A stretch of DNA of 64,000 nucleotides from Leptodactylus fallax (taxonomy: Eukaryota > Chordata > Amphibia > Anura > Leptodactylidae): assembly GCA_947044405.1 (NCBI GenBank), contig CAMRHE010000067.1, positions 5,089,501 through 5,153,500 of the forward strand, written 5' to 3'. The position numbers and the translations under genes are program-made. Numbering within the stretch: the stretch's first letter is position 1; each line of letters begins with the position of its first letter. The notes under the pieces were generated by a model, which ran no database searches, had not been told where the DNA came from, and saw only the letters and a list, made by a program, of their open reading frames with translations. Shown in pieces: positions 1 through 11,189 of the stretch.

Positions 1-361
1 TTCCCCGAAAATAAGACAGCGTCTTATATTAATTTTTGCTCCCAAAGATGTGCTGTGTCTTATTTTCAGGGGATGTCTTATTTTTTTTCAATGAAGAAGA
101 ATTCACATTTATTGCTGAACAAAAAAATGAACATTTATTATATACGGTACTGTACAGTAGTTGTCATCACAAACCAGCATAACCAGACAAACTGTGAATC
201 CTATCAAGAATTTCTTACTACCGTACCATTATTTCCATGTACAACAATTAACAGTATGGTACATTTACCAATATTTACGGTATGCATAGAAAGTAAAATT
301 TATTCAATGACAGTTATGTCATCATCTTCTAGGACATCATAACAATCCAAACCATTAATTT

Positions 362-547
362 CCCTGCACACAGTATCATCCCCCATAGTGGCCCCTGCAC
401 ACAGTATCATGTCCCATAGTGGCCCCTGCACACAGTATCACCTCCCATAGTGGCCCCTGCACACAGTATCATGTCCCATAGGGGCCCCTGCACACAGTAT
501 CATGTCCCATAGTGGCCCCTGCACACAGTATTATACCGGTATGTCCC
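362..547. repeat. 31-bp tandem repeat, six copies
   Basis: The start CCCTGCACACAG recurs at 362, 393, 424, 455, 486 and 517, an exact 31-bp period with few substitutions. It lies inside the DNA transposon spanning 1-1139. Confidence 0.95.
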
Positions 548-571
548 ATTGTGGACCACCCATGCACAATT

Positions 572-609
572 ATTATACTCTGGGGTCTTTTCAGACCCCA
601 GAGTATAAT
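572..609. repeat. Perfect 17-bp hairpin
   Basis: Arm 572-588 (ATTATACTCTGGGGTCT) is perfectly complementary to 593-609 around the 4-base loop TTTC. It lies just after the 31-bp array in the same transposon. Confidence 0.9.
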
Positions 610-1233
610 GATCGGAGACCCAGGGTAGGATAGAAACATAAAAAAACAACGTTGCTTACCTGTTCCTCGATCTGGTCCACTCTCTGCTGCTTCGGCCTTC
701 TTCAATGCTGGACCAGTCCGGCGTCACGTGATGCGGGCCAGCGTCGCGACGCAAAGTGACGTCCCCAGCAGAACTGTTACAGCAGAATCGCGCAGCAAGG
801 ACAGGCTCTGCTTCCCGACACCAGGAGAACGCTCACCACTGCACACTCATGTGGTACAACGCAGCAGGGACATCGTACTGTACAGGATAACGGCAGCGGG
901 ACAAAGGGGGGACAACAAGGAAAGCAACAGGCTCAGGATGCTGAATGGTGAAGGTAGGGGACGACAGCAGTGTTACGGTATACCATATACCGTACCGGTA
1001 TGTTCTGTTCGGGAATACTGCGAAACGAAATGTCTCCTACGGTACGTCTTACTTTCGGGGGATGCCTTATATTGGGCAATTCTACAAAACTTCTCCTATG
1101 TCTTACTTTCGGGGGTGTCTTATTTTCGGGGAAACACGGTATGTGCTTCATAGCTGACTGCTGAGTTGTGACTCAATCAGATATGAAAGTCAGAAGTCAT
1201 CTACGTTTTACAACCAGCCCAGAAACTGCATAG

Positions 1234-1676
1234 AGTCAGGTGTCAGACTCAAAGTCAGGTGTCAGAATCAAAGTCAGGTGTCGGAATCAAAGCCAGGTGT
1301 CGGAATCAAAGTCAGGTGTTGGTATCAAAGTCAGGTGTCAGTATCAAAGTCAGGTGTCAGAATCAAAGTCAGGTGTCGGTATCAAAGTCAGGTGTCAGAA
1401 TCAAAGTCAGGTGTCAGAATCAAAGTCAGGTGTCGGAATCAAAGTCAGGTGTCGGAATCAAAATCAGGTGTCAGAATCAAAGTCAGGTGTCAGAATCAAA
1501 GTCAGGTATCAAAGTCAGGTGTCAGAGTCAAAGTCAGGTATCAAAGTCAGGTGTCAGAATCAAAGTCAGGTATCAAAGTCAGGTGTCAGAGTCAAAGTCA
1601 GGTATCAAAGTCAGGTGTCAGAATCAAAGTCAGGTATCAAAGTCAGGTATCAGAGTAAGGTATCAAAGTCAGGTAT
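1234..1676. repeat. 19-bp minisatellite with a 19+13 bp higher-order part
   Basis: The unit AGTCAGGTGTCAGAATCAA repeats about 14 times. From about 1500 it alternates with a 13-bp shortened unit (GTATCAAAGTCAG), giving 32-bp composites. The unit contains no stop in any + frame, so all three frames stay open for 125-150 codons; these are not genes. Confidence 0.95.
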
Positions 1677-1689
1677 CACTGTTGTAAAC

Positions 1690-3195
1690 TGCTATTAATC
1701 TGATGTTTGACTCTGATATCTGAGGATGTCCTAATATGGACACTATAGCATTGGCCCTGGTTACAGAAAAAAGAGTAATCTTAAAACATCCCCCAAAGGT
1801 ATATTATGACATTTTGCGGGATATAATGTGTAATAACATATAAATAAAGACTTTTGTATCACCAAAAAAAAGTGCAAAAATAATTTAAATAACAAAACAA
1901 AAGAAGTTATAGCCTTGAAAACACCATGTGCCAAAAAACCCAAAAATGTATCCGGTCATAAACCAGAAACAATGGCCCAGTCACAAAGTGGTAAAGTGAA
2001 AGGAATCACCGTCCAGACCCATTCTACATCACTATGTTCCCTTCATTGTTTGCCAGGCATAGTGCCATACTTTGAATAGTGGCTGTATCTGGTATTACAG
2101 CTCAGTCCCATTCACTTGTATAGAGCCTAGATGCAGTAAATTGGCTACCAAATGTATGGTACAGTGTCATAGAGCACTGTGGCCCATCAGTCTGCCGAAC
2201 AGCGGGGATCCCAGGAGTCAAATCCCTACTTTTCTAAGATGAGGCCATCAGTATTACTGTCCAAGAAAATACTTCTTATTGAAGTTATCTGTATAAAAGC
2301 TACAGGAATAAATTTACACTTGCAGTGTCACATAAAATATATTATGTATTATAGATAATGTATTTTTAATATATTGCTTATTTGAGAGGCACACAATGTT
2401 AGGAGCATTCTGTACTCTAGGGTGGCCGATGAAGGACTAACAGTCGGTGTAATACATAGTAAAGCCCATGTGTTATACAGATATGACTTTCTCTCCAGCA
2501 CAGCCTGAGTTTGCTTTGTTGTTTTGTTCCATCACCTCTGCAGGCAGAACAAGGTCCCAGCTCTCCCTTCATAAATCCAAATGACCTTATATTAGCTCAC
2601 CTCTCACCCTCCAGCGGTGGAGCATGACCTCTTGTTGTAACATTATTCTTTCAATAAAATATAATTCCCTCCTGTAACCTTTGTGATTTCATTTACTACC
2701 TTCTCGCAAACCTCCTCCTCTCTGACATGCTATTTATATCATAACCAAAGCATCTACTTTCAGATGTATTGATGGTTTTATCAGCAAAAACAGAAGACAA
2801 TGACATCTTATGGGAGCAATCCAGTCCCTTCTTCTCATTGGCCGCCACAGCATTCTGTGCTCCCTTCTTACCCTATTGAATAGTGTATAAAGAGCTGTGA
2901 AAACTCGACTTTTATTGCCTGCAAGCTAAAAGCTTTACTGTAAGACATTGTTATAAATCTGGCTGTCCAGGATAAGCAACTCTTTCTATGTTTCTCGTAA
3001 CATACTATGTAACTTTATTTTTAGCAAACAAAAATTACATATTATAAGTACATAATATTATTATTGACCTATTACCTATAAATACTCAAACACACAGAAT
3101 TACAACAATATACAAAGGGATTGTAATAGATCACAAGAGGGCATGGTCATATTTGCTACCAAATTTTTATCGTTACGAAAATGAAAATAAAAAAT
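1690..3195. other. No feature recognised
   Basis: AT-rich single-copy-looking sequence without a credible open frame, inverted repeat or known motif. Old degraded repeats cannot be excluded. Confidence 0.5.
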
Positions 3196-3199
3196 TTAA

Positions 3200-3854
3200 A
3201 GGGAGTCTATCATTGAGATTTTTAGCTAAGGCTATATTCATGTAGCCTTTAGAAAGGCTATTGTAGGCATACCTTTTATTTCCTGACTCTTGCCAACATT
3301 TTTCAGAAAAAGTATTTTTCTTGTTATGTAAATTAGCTTCCATGGAGCACAGAGGGCGTTCCCCCCTGTGCGCCGAGCACCCCTCGCATCATTACTCTCT
3401 CCCTGCATTGCCGCCCCCCTTTTCCTTCTTGTTGATGCCTTCTCCTCCTCTTCTTTGCTTCTTCCTCTTGTCAGCTCGAACATGCGCGAGATTTCGTTCA
3501 CGCCAACGGGATAAAGAAGCTTCTTCCTCCTGTCAGCTTGAACGAAATCTTGCGCATGCGTGAGATTTCGTTCACGGCGATGGGAGAAAGAAGCAAAGAG
3601 GTGGAGGAGGCGTTAACAAGAAGTAAGAAGGGGACAGCGATGCAGGGAGAAGGTGATGACGTGGTGGGTGATCGGACAACAGGGTGAACGCCCCCTGTGC
3701 ACCATGGAAGCTAATTTACATAACAAGGAAAAAGCTTTTTCTGAAAAACGTCGGCAAGAGTCAGGAAATAAAAGATATGCCTACAATAGCCTTTCTAAAG
3801 GCTACGTGAATATAGCCTTAGCTAAAAATTGAAAATCTCAATGATAGACTCCCT
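3200..3854. mobile_element. 655-bp palindromic (foldback) MITE, TTAA target, T2/Kolobok-like
   Basis: The element runs from AGGGAGTCTATCATTGAG to the complementary CTCAATGATAGACTCCCT. TTAA lies directly outside both ends (3196-3199 and 3855-3858). Almost the whole length folds back on itself: the left half, to about 3527, mirrors the right half, including TTATGTAAATTAGCTTCCATG near 3330 against CATGGAAGCTAATTTACATAA near 3705. The end TTAAAGGGA fits the TTAAAGGRR terminus described for Xenopus T2 MITEs. The open frames inside are incidental. Confidence 0.85.
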
Positions 3855-4028
3855 TTAAGTTTGCAAATAGTCTAGAATAAAAGTGTCAGATCACTTTTTG
3901 TATAGAGCAGAACAAATAGCATATAGTCTTGCTTAAAAACCCTCCTACAGCTTTGTGTCTACAGGTCTCATGCAGATGTATTTGTCTCTGAGGTTACAGA
4001 CTACAAATAAACCCAGTGTAGTCTGATC

Positions 4029-4200
4029 CAGAGGCGTAACTTGGAGTTCCTGGAACCCAATGCAAAATCTGTAATGGGGTCCCTACCATTTAGAATAGTG
4101 GTGTATTGTTTTTGTGGCAGAAAGACTATTAGGGTCTCCCCGCAGGGTTCAAGGCCGGGTAGTGACTGCTGCTGCTAACCCCCCTATAGCTACATTGCTG
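4029..4200. mobile_element. hAT-type MITE of the CAGAGGCGTAAC family
   Basis: The left end CAGAGGCGTAACTTGG and right end CCCCTATAGCTACATTGCTG are degenerate inverted repeats. Flanking 8-mers GTCTGATC (4021-4028) and ATCTGATC (4201-4208) match at 7 of 8 bases, the 8-bp duplication expected of hAT. Related copies lie near 6284, 29608, 32720, 37800, 38049 and 39435. Confidence 0.8.
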
Positions 4201-4677
4201 ATCTGATCCTGCATTCATACTCTTTTTCATCTGCAACACCTTTATGCCACCCTATGATATGTATAAGATGAGATAGAGATGGGTGGAAGGGAGTTTGATT
4301 ACAAGATCAGACTACACATGGTTTGTACGTAGTCTGTCACCTCGGAGACACACAGGTCTGCCTAAAATCAGTGGACACAAAACTACAGGAGATTTTTAGT
4401 TGCTTTTTATTTTAGATACAATAAAGTAATAAGAAAAATGGTTGTAAAAGTTCCTAAAGGGGTAGAAGAATATTTGATCACTGCTGGGACCTCACAGGGA
4501 TCAGCTGTAATCTGCTCCCTGCTTTGGCTGATCAAGTAGGATGGGTGATGTCATAGCAGTGGGAAGTTCAAGTCTCAATACACGGGTTGTCGCAGGCAAT
4601 AGAGGGTAGGTACAGATCTTTTGTAGAATAGTAAAATATTTTTTATAGTAGACCCTGGAATAAAAGCATAACAAATT

Positions 4678-5000
4678 GGGGGGAGTTTATCAAATCCTTC
4701 AACACCAGTTTTCTGAATAGAGCAGTGATTTTGCGCAAAACATGCACCACAATCCCCATTCTCCATCTATCTTGTGGAAATGTGGACGGAGTGGGTTTGG
4801 CCACAAGGGGATGCCTCAGCTCAAAATATTTATTATAATTCCCGCTGGTTTTCTCATGTAGGTTATAATGGAAATCTATGCTAGTTCCTAGCTGGGGTAG
4901 ATCTAGATTCTGGAGCCTCTTTATAAATCAGCCATGCCCTGAGCCTGTCGGGACCTTTTTAAGAATCACATACAAAACGCAAGTCTAAATAAATCTACCC
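4678..5000. mobile_element. Degraded MITE with GGGGGAGTTTATCAAAT end
   Basis: The left end GGGGGAGTTTATCAAATCC is mirrored by TTTATAAATCAGCC near 4920 and AAATAAATCTACCCC near 4986. This is the GATTTATCAAA class of frog inverted-repeat element; the interior is too decayed to place the exact ends. Confidence 0.5.
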
Positions 5001-5631
5001 CATAGTGTGAAACATAAATTGGAAATTGATAATAAACCAGTGTCAAATGGAAATAAATGTTCCTTGACTTTCATGTCTTAATCTGTAGAAATCCAAGTCA
5101 GATGATCCAAAGAGATTCCTAAATTTTAGCAAATAATAATCAGACATCTAGCAGTAACATGGCTGCAAAGTTGTCATTTACATTGTATGACAATGTGTAA
5201 CACCCCAATAAACTATAAAACCCTTTCAATATCTTTTCAGTTCTACAATATGTATATGCAAATCTTACAGCTGATGTCGGATGTCACTTAGCAACATAGT
5301 AACATAATAACATAGTTCATGAGGTTGGATAATACTCAAGTCCATAAGTCTTTGTTAATCCAGAAGATGGTGAAAAAAAAAAAAAACCTCATGAGGTGGA
5401 TGCCAATTGTCCCAATTAGGAGCAATTGACAATTGGAGATTCCCAAGCTCAAATATGGCAATTGAAAAAATCAGTGGGTCAATGTCCCATCTCAAAAATC
5501 TTAACTTGTGTTTTATTTTCATAAAAGGTATCCAGTCCCCTATTGAACTTGCACAAGTTATCAGCCATCACAATCTTATGGAAGCAAGTTCAATAGTCTC
5601 ATCAGACTTACTCGAAAGAAGCTATGTCTAT

Positions 5632-6051
5632 TGTGACACCAGTGCAGGATTGGTTGTGGACAGGAGGTATATTTCTCCCAGATTCCTCTCCAATATGAAG
5701 TAGCAGGCAGAGATCCTCACCTGCTTATTAATTAATCAGTAGATAGAGAGAGGGCAGATATTTAAGAGAGACTAGGAGAGGAACTTTCTCTGCCTGGGGA
5801 CACAGAAAGCCTGTAAGAGATATGTGTGAGCAAGAGGTTGCTGGTTATTGTTATGTAAGTTTGTAAACTGGCAGGGAGGAGCCCTCCAGTTGCTAGCTAG
5901 AGAAATTTAATGTCTAATAAGTGCCAGACAAGCAAGGATTTTCTTTTTGTTGCTGTTTTGTTTTATTTTCTGTATACATGGCACTGAACCAATAAAACCT
6001 TACCCTGTTTCATCTTACACTTATCTGCTGCTGTTTGACCTGGTTTTTACA
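5632..6051 (+). mobile_element. Candidate solo LTR inserted in the CR1 element
   Basis: The segment starts TGTGACACCAG and ends TTTTTACA, giving TG...CA termini, and has an internal AATAAA at about 5992 followed by a T-rich stretch. CR1-related sequence lies on both sides. A clean target duplication is not visible (flanks TCTAT and AAACA), so the boundaries and class are uncertain. Confidence 0.4.
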
Positions 6052-6283
6052 AAACAGAAATGTGTCCTTTAACCTCAGTAAAGGCAATCCTGAGTACAAA
6101 CTCACACTATGATATTTTGGACATAAAGGATGCCGCTTCATCTTTGGTAAGATCCCTGTACTGTCCTTTCATATACACTATTTATACATTGTAGTTAGGT
6201 TGCCTTTAAGTCATCTTCTTTACAAACTGAACAACTCCAAGTTTGATAACCTGTCTTTAAACTCTAATACTCCTATCCCCTTA

Positions 6284-6416
6284 CTTAGAGGCATATCTTG
6301 TAGCAGAAGGCCCCTGCTTAACATGTGCTATATATAATACTGGCATCGTCTAATATTGTAGGGAGACTTTTGCACCCCCCTCAGGCTCCATGGCCTGGTA
6401 CCAATTGCTACCTCTG
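6284..6416. mobile_element. hAT-type MITE fragment nested in the CR1 element
   Basis: CTTAGAGGCATATCTTGTAGC to TTGCTACCTCTG resembles the GGCGTAGCTA family seen at 4029. CR1 sequence resumes on the far side (CTTGGTTGTCCTCCTCTGCAC). The target duplication is not clear. Confidence 0.5.
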
Positions 6417-6450
6417 CATATTATATAGATACTCCCTTGCCTTTACTTAT

Positions 6451-6540
6451 CTTGGTTGTCCTCCTCTGCACTTGCTCTAGTTCACTTATGTCTTTCCTAT
6501 ATACAGATGCCAAAATTGTTCACAATATCACAAGTGTGGT
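6451..6540 (-). pseudogene. Reverse-transcriptase C-terminal remnant of a CR1-like LINE
   Basis: The minus-strand conceptual translation in two frames gives CEQFWHLYIGKT and DISELEQVQRRTTKIS. These fit the LEYCVQFW...KKDI.ELE.VQRRATKL block common at the C-terminus of CR1/Rex-type ORF2 proteins. In-frame stops and a frameshift show it is dead. Confidence 0.7.
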
Positions 6541-6884
6541 CTGACTAGTCATTGGTATAGAGACAAACCTTGAGGTGTCCTATGATTTTAATAAATTTTA
6601 GTTTACTGTCAACCAATATCCCCAAGTCTTTTTCAGTGATAGTTTTTCCCAGAAAAATGTGAAAAACAAACACATTTCCTCTTTTGTTTAACATTTTCCT
6701 CAATATAAAAAAGTACTAAATTAAAAGACACAAAAATAAGGCCCTTTGTGTGACCAAAACAGGGTGCAAACATCTTTTAATAACCTGAGCAAAGTAAAAC
6801 TTCTAACTTTCAAAACTTCAAGTACTAATAAACTTAAAAATGTGTCTAGCCATGACTCAGGACTGAACGGGACCAGACGTAGCT

Positions 6885-7102
6885 TCTATTCATGTAATAG
6901 GCTCAGAGGTGGAGTCACCTGGCGCCACCACTATACAGTGGACAGTACTGCAGCTCTGCACTCTGCTCCCAGCTCTGTCCAGTGCAATAACTTCCAGCAC
7001 CAGGAGATCAGTGCCAGGTCCAGATCTTGGACCCCCACCAGTCAAATATTAATAACCTATCCCGTGGATAGCTCTTCAGTATAAATGGGGTGGAAAACCC
7101 CT
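6885..7102. mobile_element. T2/Kolobok-like MITE, right part only
   Basis: The right end GGAAAACCCCT is followed by TTAA (7103-7106). Just inside, AATAACCTATCCCGTGGATAGCTC forms a hairpin typical of this element type. The matching left terminus is absent or decayed. A small related piece lies at 28550-28613. Confidence 0.6.
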
Positions 7103-7204
7103 TTAATATAGAAAGGTCCAAAATTCTGTGCTGAGTAATGTTCTGATATATTTTTATAATGGCTGAAGCTCTGCTTTTATGTCTCTTGCTTTCCTACTGT
7201 GCAT

Positions 7205-7430
7205 GTAATAACAGATCTGGAGAATCTTTTCTACTTTGTGCCATTCCGCTCTTATTACTCCTAGAAATTTATGAATAAATTAATAACTCGGTGTCAATGA
7301 GTTGTAGGGACACACCCCCAACTGGTAACACCCAGTTGTCAATTTATTTATAAATTATTAGAAGGAATAACAGATGAACGGCATAATACAGAGTTCTATG
7401 AAAAGATGTTCTAGAATTGTAATTTCAGTG
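7205..7430. mobile_element. Palindromic MITE of the AGAGGACCT family, core
   Basis: GTGTCAATGAGTTG and CAACTGGTAACACC, and flanking arms such as CCTAGAAATTTATGAATAAATT against TTTATTTATAAATTATTAG, form a long imperfect inverted repeat centred near 7310. The same core recurs in 12360-13333. Confidence 0.65.
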
Positions 7431-7483
7431 GGAAAACAAATATTTACTCATTTTATGAGGAATACAAGTAGTAGGGGTGAGAG

Positions 7484-7690
7484 GTCCTATTGAAATGAAA
7501 CTGTTTTTGCTGCCTGCACCCACCACTAGTGGGAGCTCACTACATACAGATTTACACTGCTCCCATTGAACTAGCTAGCTGTATAAATCTGTATCTTTGG
7601 AGCTTTGACTAGTGGCAGCTGTAAGCAGAAATAATCTGTATGGCTACCACTTTCTAAATCTTCGGTTCAACTCATTGACAGGACTCACTT
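7484..7690. mobile_element. Imperfect inverted-repeat element
   Basis: CCACTAGTGGGAGCTCAC...ACAGATTTACAC is mirrored by GTATAAATCTGTATC...GACTAGTGG around 7565. The ends are not resolved. Confidence 0.5.
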
Positions 7691-7699
7691 AATATATGG

Positions 7700-9185
7700 G
7701 CTGTATCAAATCATCAAAGAGGAATCTTTGGTAGACAGCAACATGGGCACAATTTACATGGAGCAAGTGAGGTCATCTGCTATGTGTCTTCTCAAATACG
7801 GCACTTGTGAAATATCAGGGTCAACTATATAGGAGGTGCAAGGACAATGGGCCATTTTTAACTCCTGGTTGTGTTATAGTCAAATGATTTCTTTATTAGA
7901 TCAGTCCAGGGAAAATACAACTGCTGCCTTGATACTTTATTGATGCTTTTCATGATGATGTCCATGACCTTAACAAGTCCCATGAGTAAAGTGGCTGAGG
8001 CCCCAGGCTGGGATTAGAAGACAGTGTATCCAGGTCCTCAGGAAACAAGGCTGTAGACTTATATGTAAGCACATTTTAGGTTTTATTTGCAATATTCAGC
8101 AATTCTAAATTTATCTCTGTATCCAATCCTTGCCAGATATGTCCATAAAAAGTATATATCTAAGGAAAACATCCAAACATTGAAGAAGAACATAGCGCTT
8201 TCCAAAATATTCAATAGCTATTTCATATTCCTTGGTGATGACTAGGGGGACATGGAAAAGATATTTTTATGCCGGAGCAGGCAATGATTGGGGCAATGAA
8301 TTTCTGCTAAAATGCAGCCATTGGTGGTAATGTACAGCTTACAGAGCTGCAGGGAATTTCTGAACGAAGCAATTAGACTCTTCAGGATGTGCATTATTGA
8401 GCAATTGCTGCACACTTCTGGGGCCCTGCAAAGCACACGGCTGAAGGCCAAGTTATAATTCCCAACAAGTACTCTAAAGGCTCTAATAATTTACACTCTG
8501 GTGACTAAACCGAAAAAAATATTTCTGGCTGTAAAATGACACACAATGTATGATTATAGGTAGAACATTGCAAGAAAATTCCACCCAAGTTTCCTTTTGC
8601 TAAGGAGTAATTGGATATTTTCAAAGCACTTTTCACTTTCTGAAATATGGTTCATTACAATGTACGAGCATCATTCCGAGCTGTGGTTCTCAATGCACAG
8701 CACTAGCTTACTAGACCCTTAGCTTATTCTCTGTTAGTATCTTCCCATATAGGGGATTCATTTGCAAATTTTTAAAGATTGTCTATAAATTATCTTTTGT
8801 TTAAATTCAGATTTTATGTTAAAAATATTTTGTAAGAATTTTTGTTGATTTTTTTTTAAAATTCAGTGTCATTAACTTTAAAAAAAAATTTCACTTTGGC
8901 CACTGAGTGTTATAATAGACCAACACTTCCTGTTCTATAGAGATCACATTTTAGCAGTCATCTCATTATCATCATAGGCAGGATTACAATGAAAGGTCAC
9001 TCTTATATACAGATAGTACAGGAGAAGACCATTCAAAAAAGGTGATTAGGACAGTTCACCCATCCTGTTCAATAGTGGTGTGCCTATATATCAAGCCCAT
9101 TAGATGTGGTTGGTATAGGCCACAGCAGCTAAAAGTCAAACTCCTGGATCAGCAACCGGTTGGATCTCAGCAGTCATAGTGGCAG
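7700..9185. other. No feature recognised
   Basis: AT-rich sequence with oligo-A/T runs near 8850-8890. No credible gene and no clear inverted repeat. Confidence 0.45.
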
Positions 9186-9189
9186 CAGC

Positions 9190-9480
9190 AGGGTTGTGGA
9201 GTTGGTAGGTCAAGCCACTGACTTCACCTCCAACTCCTTCATAAATGGCTGACAGCCATGGTCAGTCAGAAACAGTAAAGCTCCTCTAAATCATTAAAAA
9301 GTCAGTGATTGACTTCATATGAAAGTACACATGTAACAAATTATGCATATGTTTAATATACAATATTAAAAAGTGTATAATAGAATTAAAAATAATCATA
9401 TTTTGAAGTTGGAGTTGTATTCGATAAGTTTTTTCCAACTCCAACTCCAACCAAAATTGGTCCCAACTCCAACTCCACAT
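9190..9480. repeat. CCAACT-type hexamer-rich repeat
   Basis: Imperfect hexamers of the CCAACT/AGTTGG type occur at both ends: CACCTCCAACTCC near 9226 and CCAACTCCAACTCCAACC near 9435. AT-rich sequence lies between. It is probably the edge of an old interspersed repeat. Confidence 0.45.
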
Positions 9481-9669
9481 CCTTAGGTAGCCCGACTGTG
9501 TAAAACAGTCCAGCTCCTAGTGAAGTCATTTGGACATACTGGGCAGTGCCTTTTAGATCAGCTTTTAGTTCAATAAAAAGATGTTTTCATTCTGTTTTTA
9601 CTTTATTACTATTGTCTATGACTTGTTTTTACACCTCAGTCCTTATCATGGAGAAAATAACTTGACTTA

Positions 9670-9840
9670 GGCTAGGTTCACACTTGAGCTGGGCTCTCTG
9701 TCGTTTGGGTCTGCCGGGTATCCGTCAGGTTTCCTATGTTTTTATACTGAAACCGTACAAGACTTTTCTCTCCACTGATATTTGGCGGATTCTGCCGCAG
9801 AGTCTCCTACAGAGACTCCAACACAGATGTGAACCTAGCC
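9670..9840. mobile_element. 171-bp MITE with TTA target duplication (Harbinger-like)
   Basis: The left end GGCTAGGTTCACAC is mirrored by GTGAACCTAGCC. TTA flanks both sides (9667-9669 and 9841-9843), the 3-bp target typical of PIF/Harbinger. One-ended relatives start at 11068 and 33009. Confidence 0.8.
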
Positions 9841-10207
9841 TTAAGGAAGAATAAATATACGTCTCCAGATAAAGAATCATGGCTTGATTATGAGCAATGG
9901 CTGAAATACAGTGTGATAATAATGGTAATACCAATTCACAGCACAGATCTTATCCATCAATGGATTCATCTCCTATGAAGAATGAACATATAGTTCCTCA
10001 CCATGTTTTCCAACAGTGAACTTGCAAGAAGAAGAAGAATCAATGTCTTAAGACTGACAAAAGAATCATCATATGAATCCATTGTCCCCAGGTGATTAAT
10101 GATAACATTATTTTGTGCACTTTTTGTTTCTGTTTTGTTGACTTTGTGACATCAATTTCACAATGACAGCAACAATGTAATGATTTTGCTATAATTGTGA
10201 AAATTAA

Positions 10208-10515
10208 AGGGGTTTTCCAGGGATTGGACAAATCACAGAGGAGGCCAGGAATGTGCAAGATAATAATAGAAATCATACTCACCTGTCCCTGGTGCCCCTG
10301 TGTCCAATGCCATGCCTTTACTTTGTGGTGCAGGACTTACAAAAGCAAAGGACCCAGTGATGTCATTCACATATGTCACCGGGTCCTTCACTTTTGGAAG
10401 TCCTGCACCATACATGATCAGGACTTATAAAAGCAAAGGCACAACAGTGGACACAGGGGCACCAGGGACAGGTGAGTGTGATTTCTTCTGTTATGTTACA
10501 CCTTCCCTGGCATCC
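10208..10515. mobile_element. T2/Kolobok-like MITE, right tip lost
   Basis: TTAA (10204-10207) precedes AGGGGTTTTCCAGGG. The interior is palindromic: ACTCACCTGTCCCTGGTGCC near 10280 pairs with GGCACCAGGGACAGGTGAGT near 10459. The expected right end is missing after about 10515. Confidence 0.7.
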
Positions 10516-10855
10516 TCTGGAATTTGTATAGTATAGACTGCGAGGAGTCAGAGTAAAAAGATAACCAAAATAGACTTGAAATTGCACCCACATGAGCAGT
10601 TAATCCATAAGAAAGATTGCGGAACTCCCACCTCTGGGTGTATACAGGCATCTGCCCTTATAGCACATCCACTGGACACAGCTGCCTTGCTACACCGGTA
10701 AGGTTAGGTTCAAACATGGAAAGCAATAAGAAGAAAGCAGATCAGTACTGCTAGACACAAGCTAATATTCTCTTCTATGATACTTGCCTTCCATCTTGGG
10801 CTCAGTTTCAAACATGTGAAGTTGCTCTGAGATATAGAACAACAGTCTGAACCAA

Positions 10856-11064
10856 ATGTATCCAAAAAGACAAGAAAAAAATCTCAGCACTCACCGGTCC
10901 ATGCATATATTTTATTCACGGTCTGGATGCAAGGTGTACAACCTACAACCTATGTCCGCTATTCACGCTTCTGCACACTTTGTCAAGACCCTTGCAACAC
11001 CATGAATAAAATATATGCATGGAGTGGTGAGTGCCGAGAGTCTTTCTTGTCTTTTTGGATACAT
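10856..11064. mobile_element. 209-bp inverted-repeat MITE
   Basis: ATGTATCCAAAAAGACAAGA is mirrored by TCTTGTCTTTTTGGATACAT, and CATGCATATATTTTATTCA by TGAATAAAATATATGCATG. The arms are about 65 bp and highly similar, so this copy is fairly young. Confidence 0.8.
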
Positions 11065-11067
11065 AAG

Positions 11068-11160
11068 GCTAGGTTCACACTCTGTTTCAGTATTATGATC
11101 GTCCGGACCATTTGAACATTCTGCAGAACATATACTGACACCTGCTTAGTCTATAAATGG
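11068..11160. mobile_element. One-ended Harbinger-like MITE fragment
   Basis: TAAGGCTAGGTTCACACTC matches the left end of the 9670-9840 element, directly abutting the preceding inverted-repeat MITE. No right end is visible. Confidence 0.45.
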
Positions 11161-11189
11161 TTTTGAATTATACCATGGTATTGTATTAA

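Larger units (their letters stand above)
1..1139. mobile_element. DNA transposon with terminal inverted repeats, left tip cut by window edge
   Basis: Positions 1-18 (TTCCCCGAAAATAAGACA) are the exact reverse complement of 1116-1133. Related TGTCTTATTTTC motifs recur at 56-80 and 1044-1110, so both ends hold nested copies of the same motif. No transposase frame is recognisable inside, so it is non-autonomous. The superfamily is not assigned because the left target duplication lies outside the window. It carries a tandem array and a hairpin, listed separately. Confidence 0.75.
5286..6660 (-). mobile_element. CR1-like LINE, 3' portion, minus strand, interrupted
   Basis: Read on the minus strand, 6451-6540 encodes a decayed C-terminal part of a CR1/L2-type reverse-transcriptase ORF. 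The 3' end at about 5290-5320 is a short tandem tail (ACATAGTAACATAATAACAT on the + strand). A second copy of the same family lies at 47147-47440 and shares the segments TCCATCAAG/TCCATAAGTC, CCCAATT/CCAATTAC and AAATATGGCAAT/AAATTTGGCAAC. At least two insertions split it: 5632-6051 and 6284-6416. Confidence 0.8.

Noticed and set aside
728..1153. 141-codon + frame and shadows
   Set aside because: It lies in the right part of a non-autonomous DNA transposon, has no transposase motif and is overlapped by other frames.
1240..1698. Three overlapping + frames of 126-152 codons
   Set aside because: They encode the same repeated peptide in three frames of one 19-bp minisatellite; no start context, splice site or family match.
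9670..9840. Terminator-like inverted repeat
   Set aside because: It is a MITE with TTA flanks; bacterial terminator logic does not apply here.
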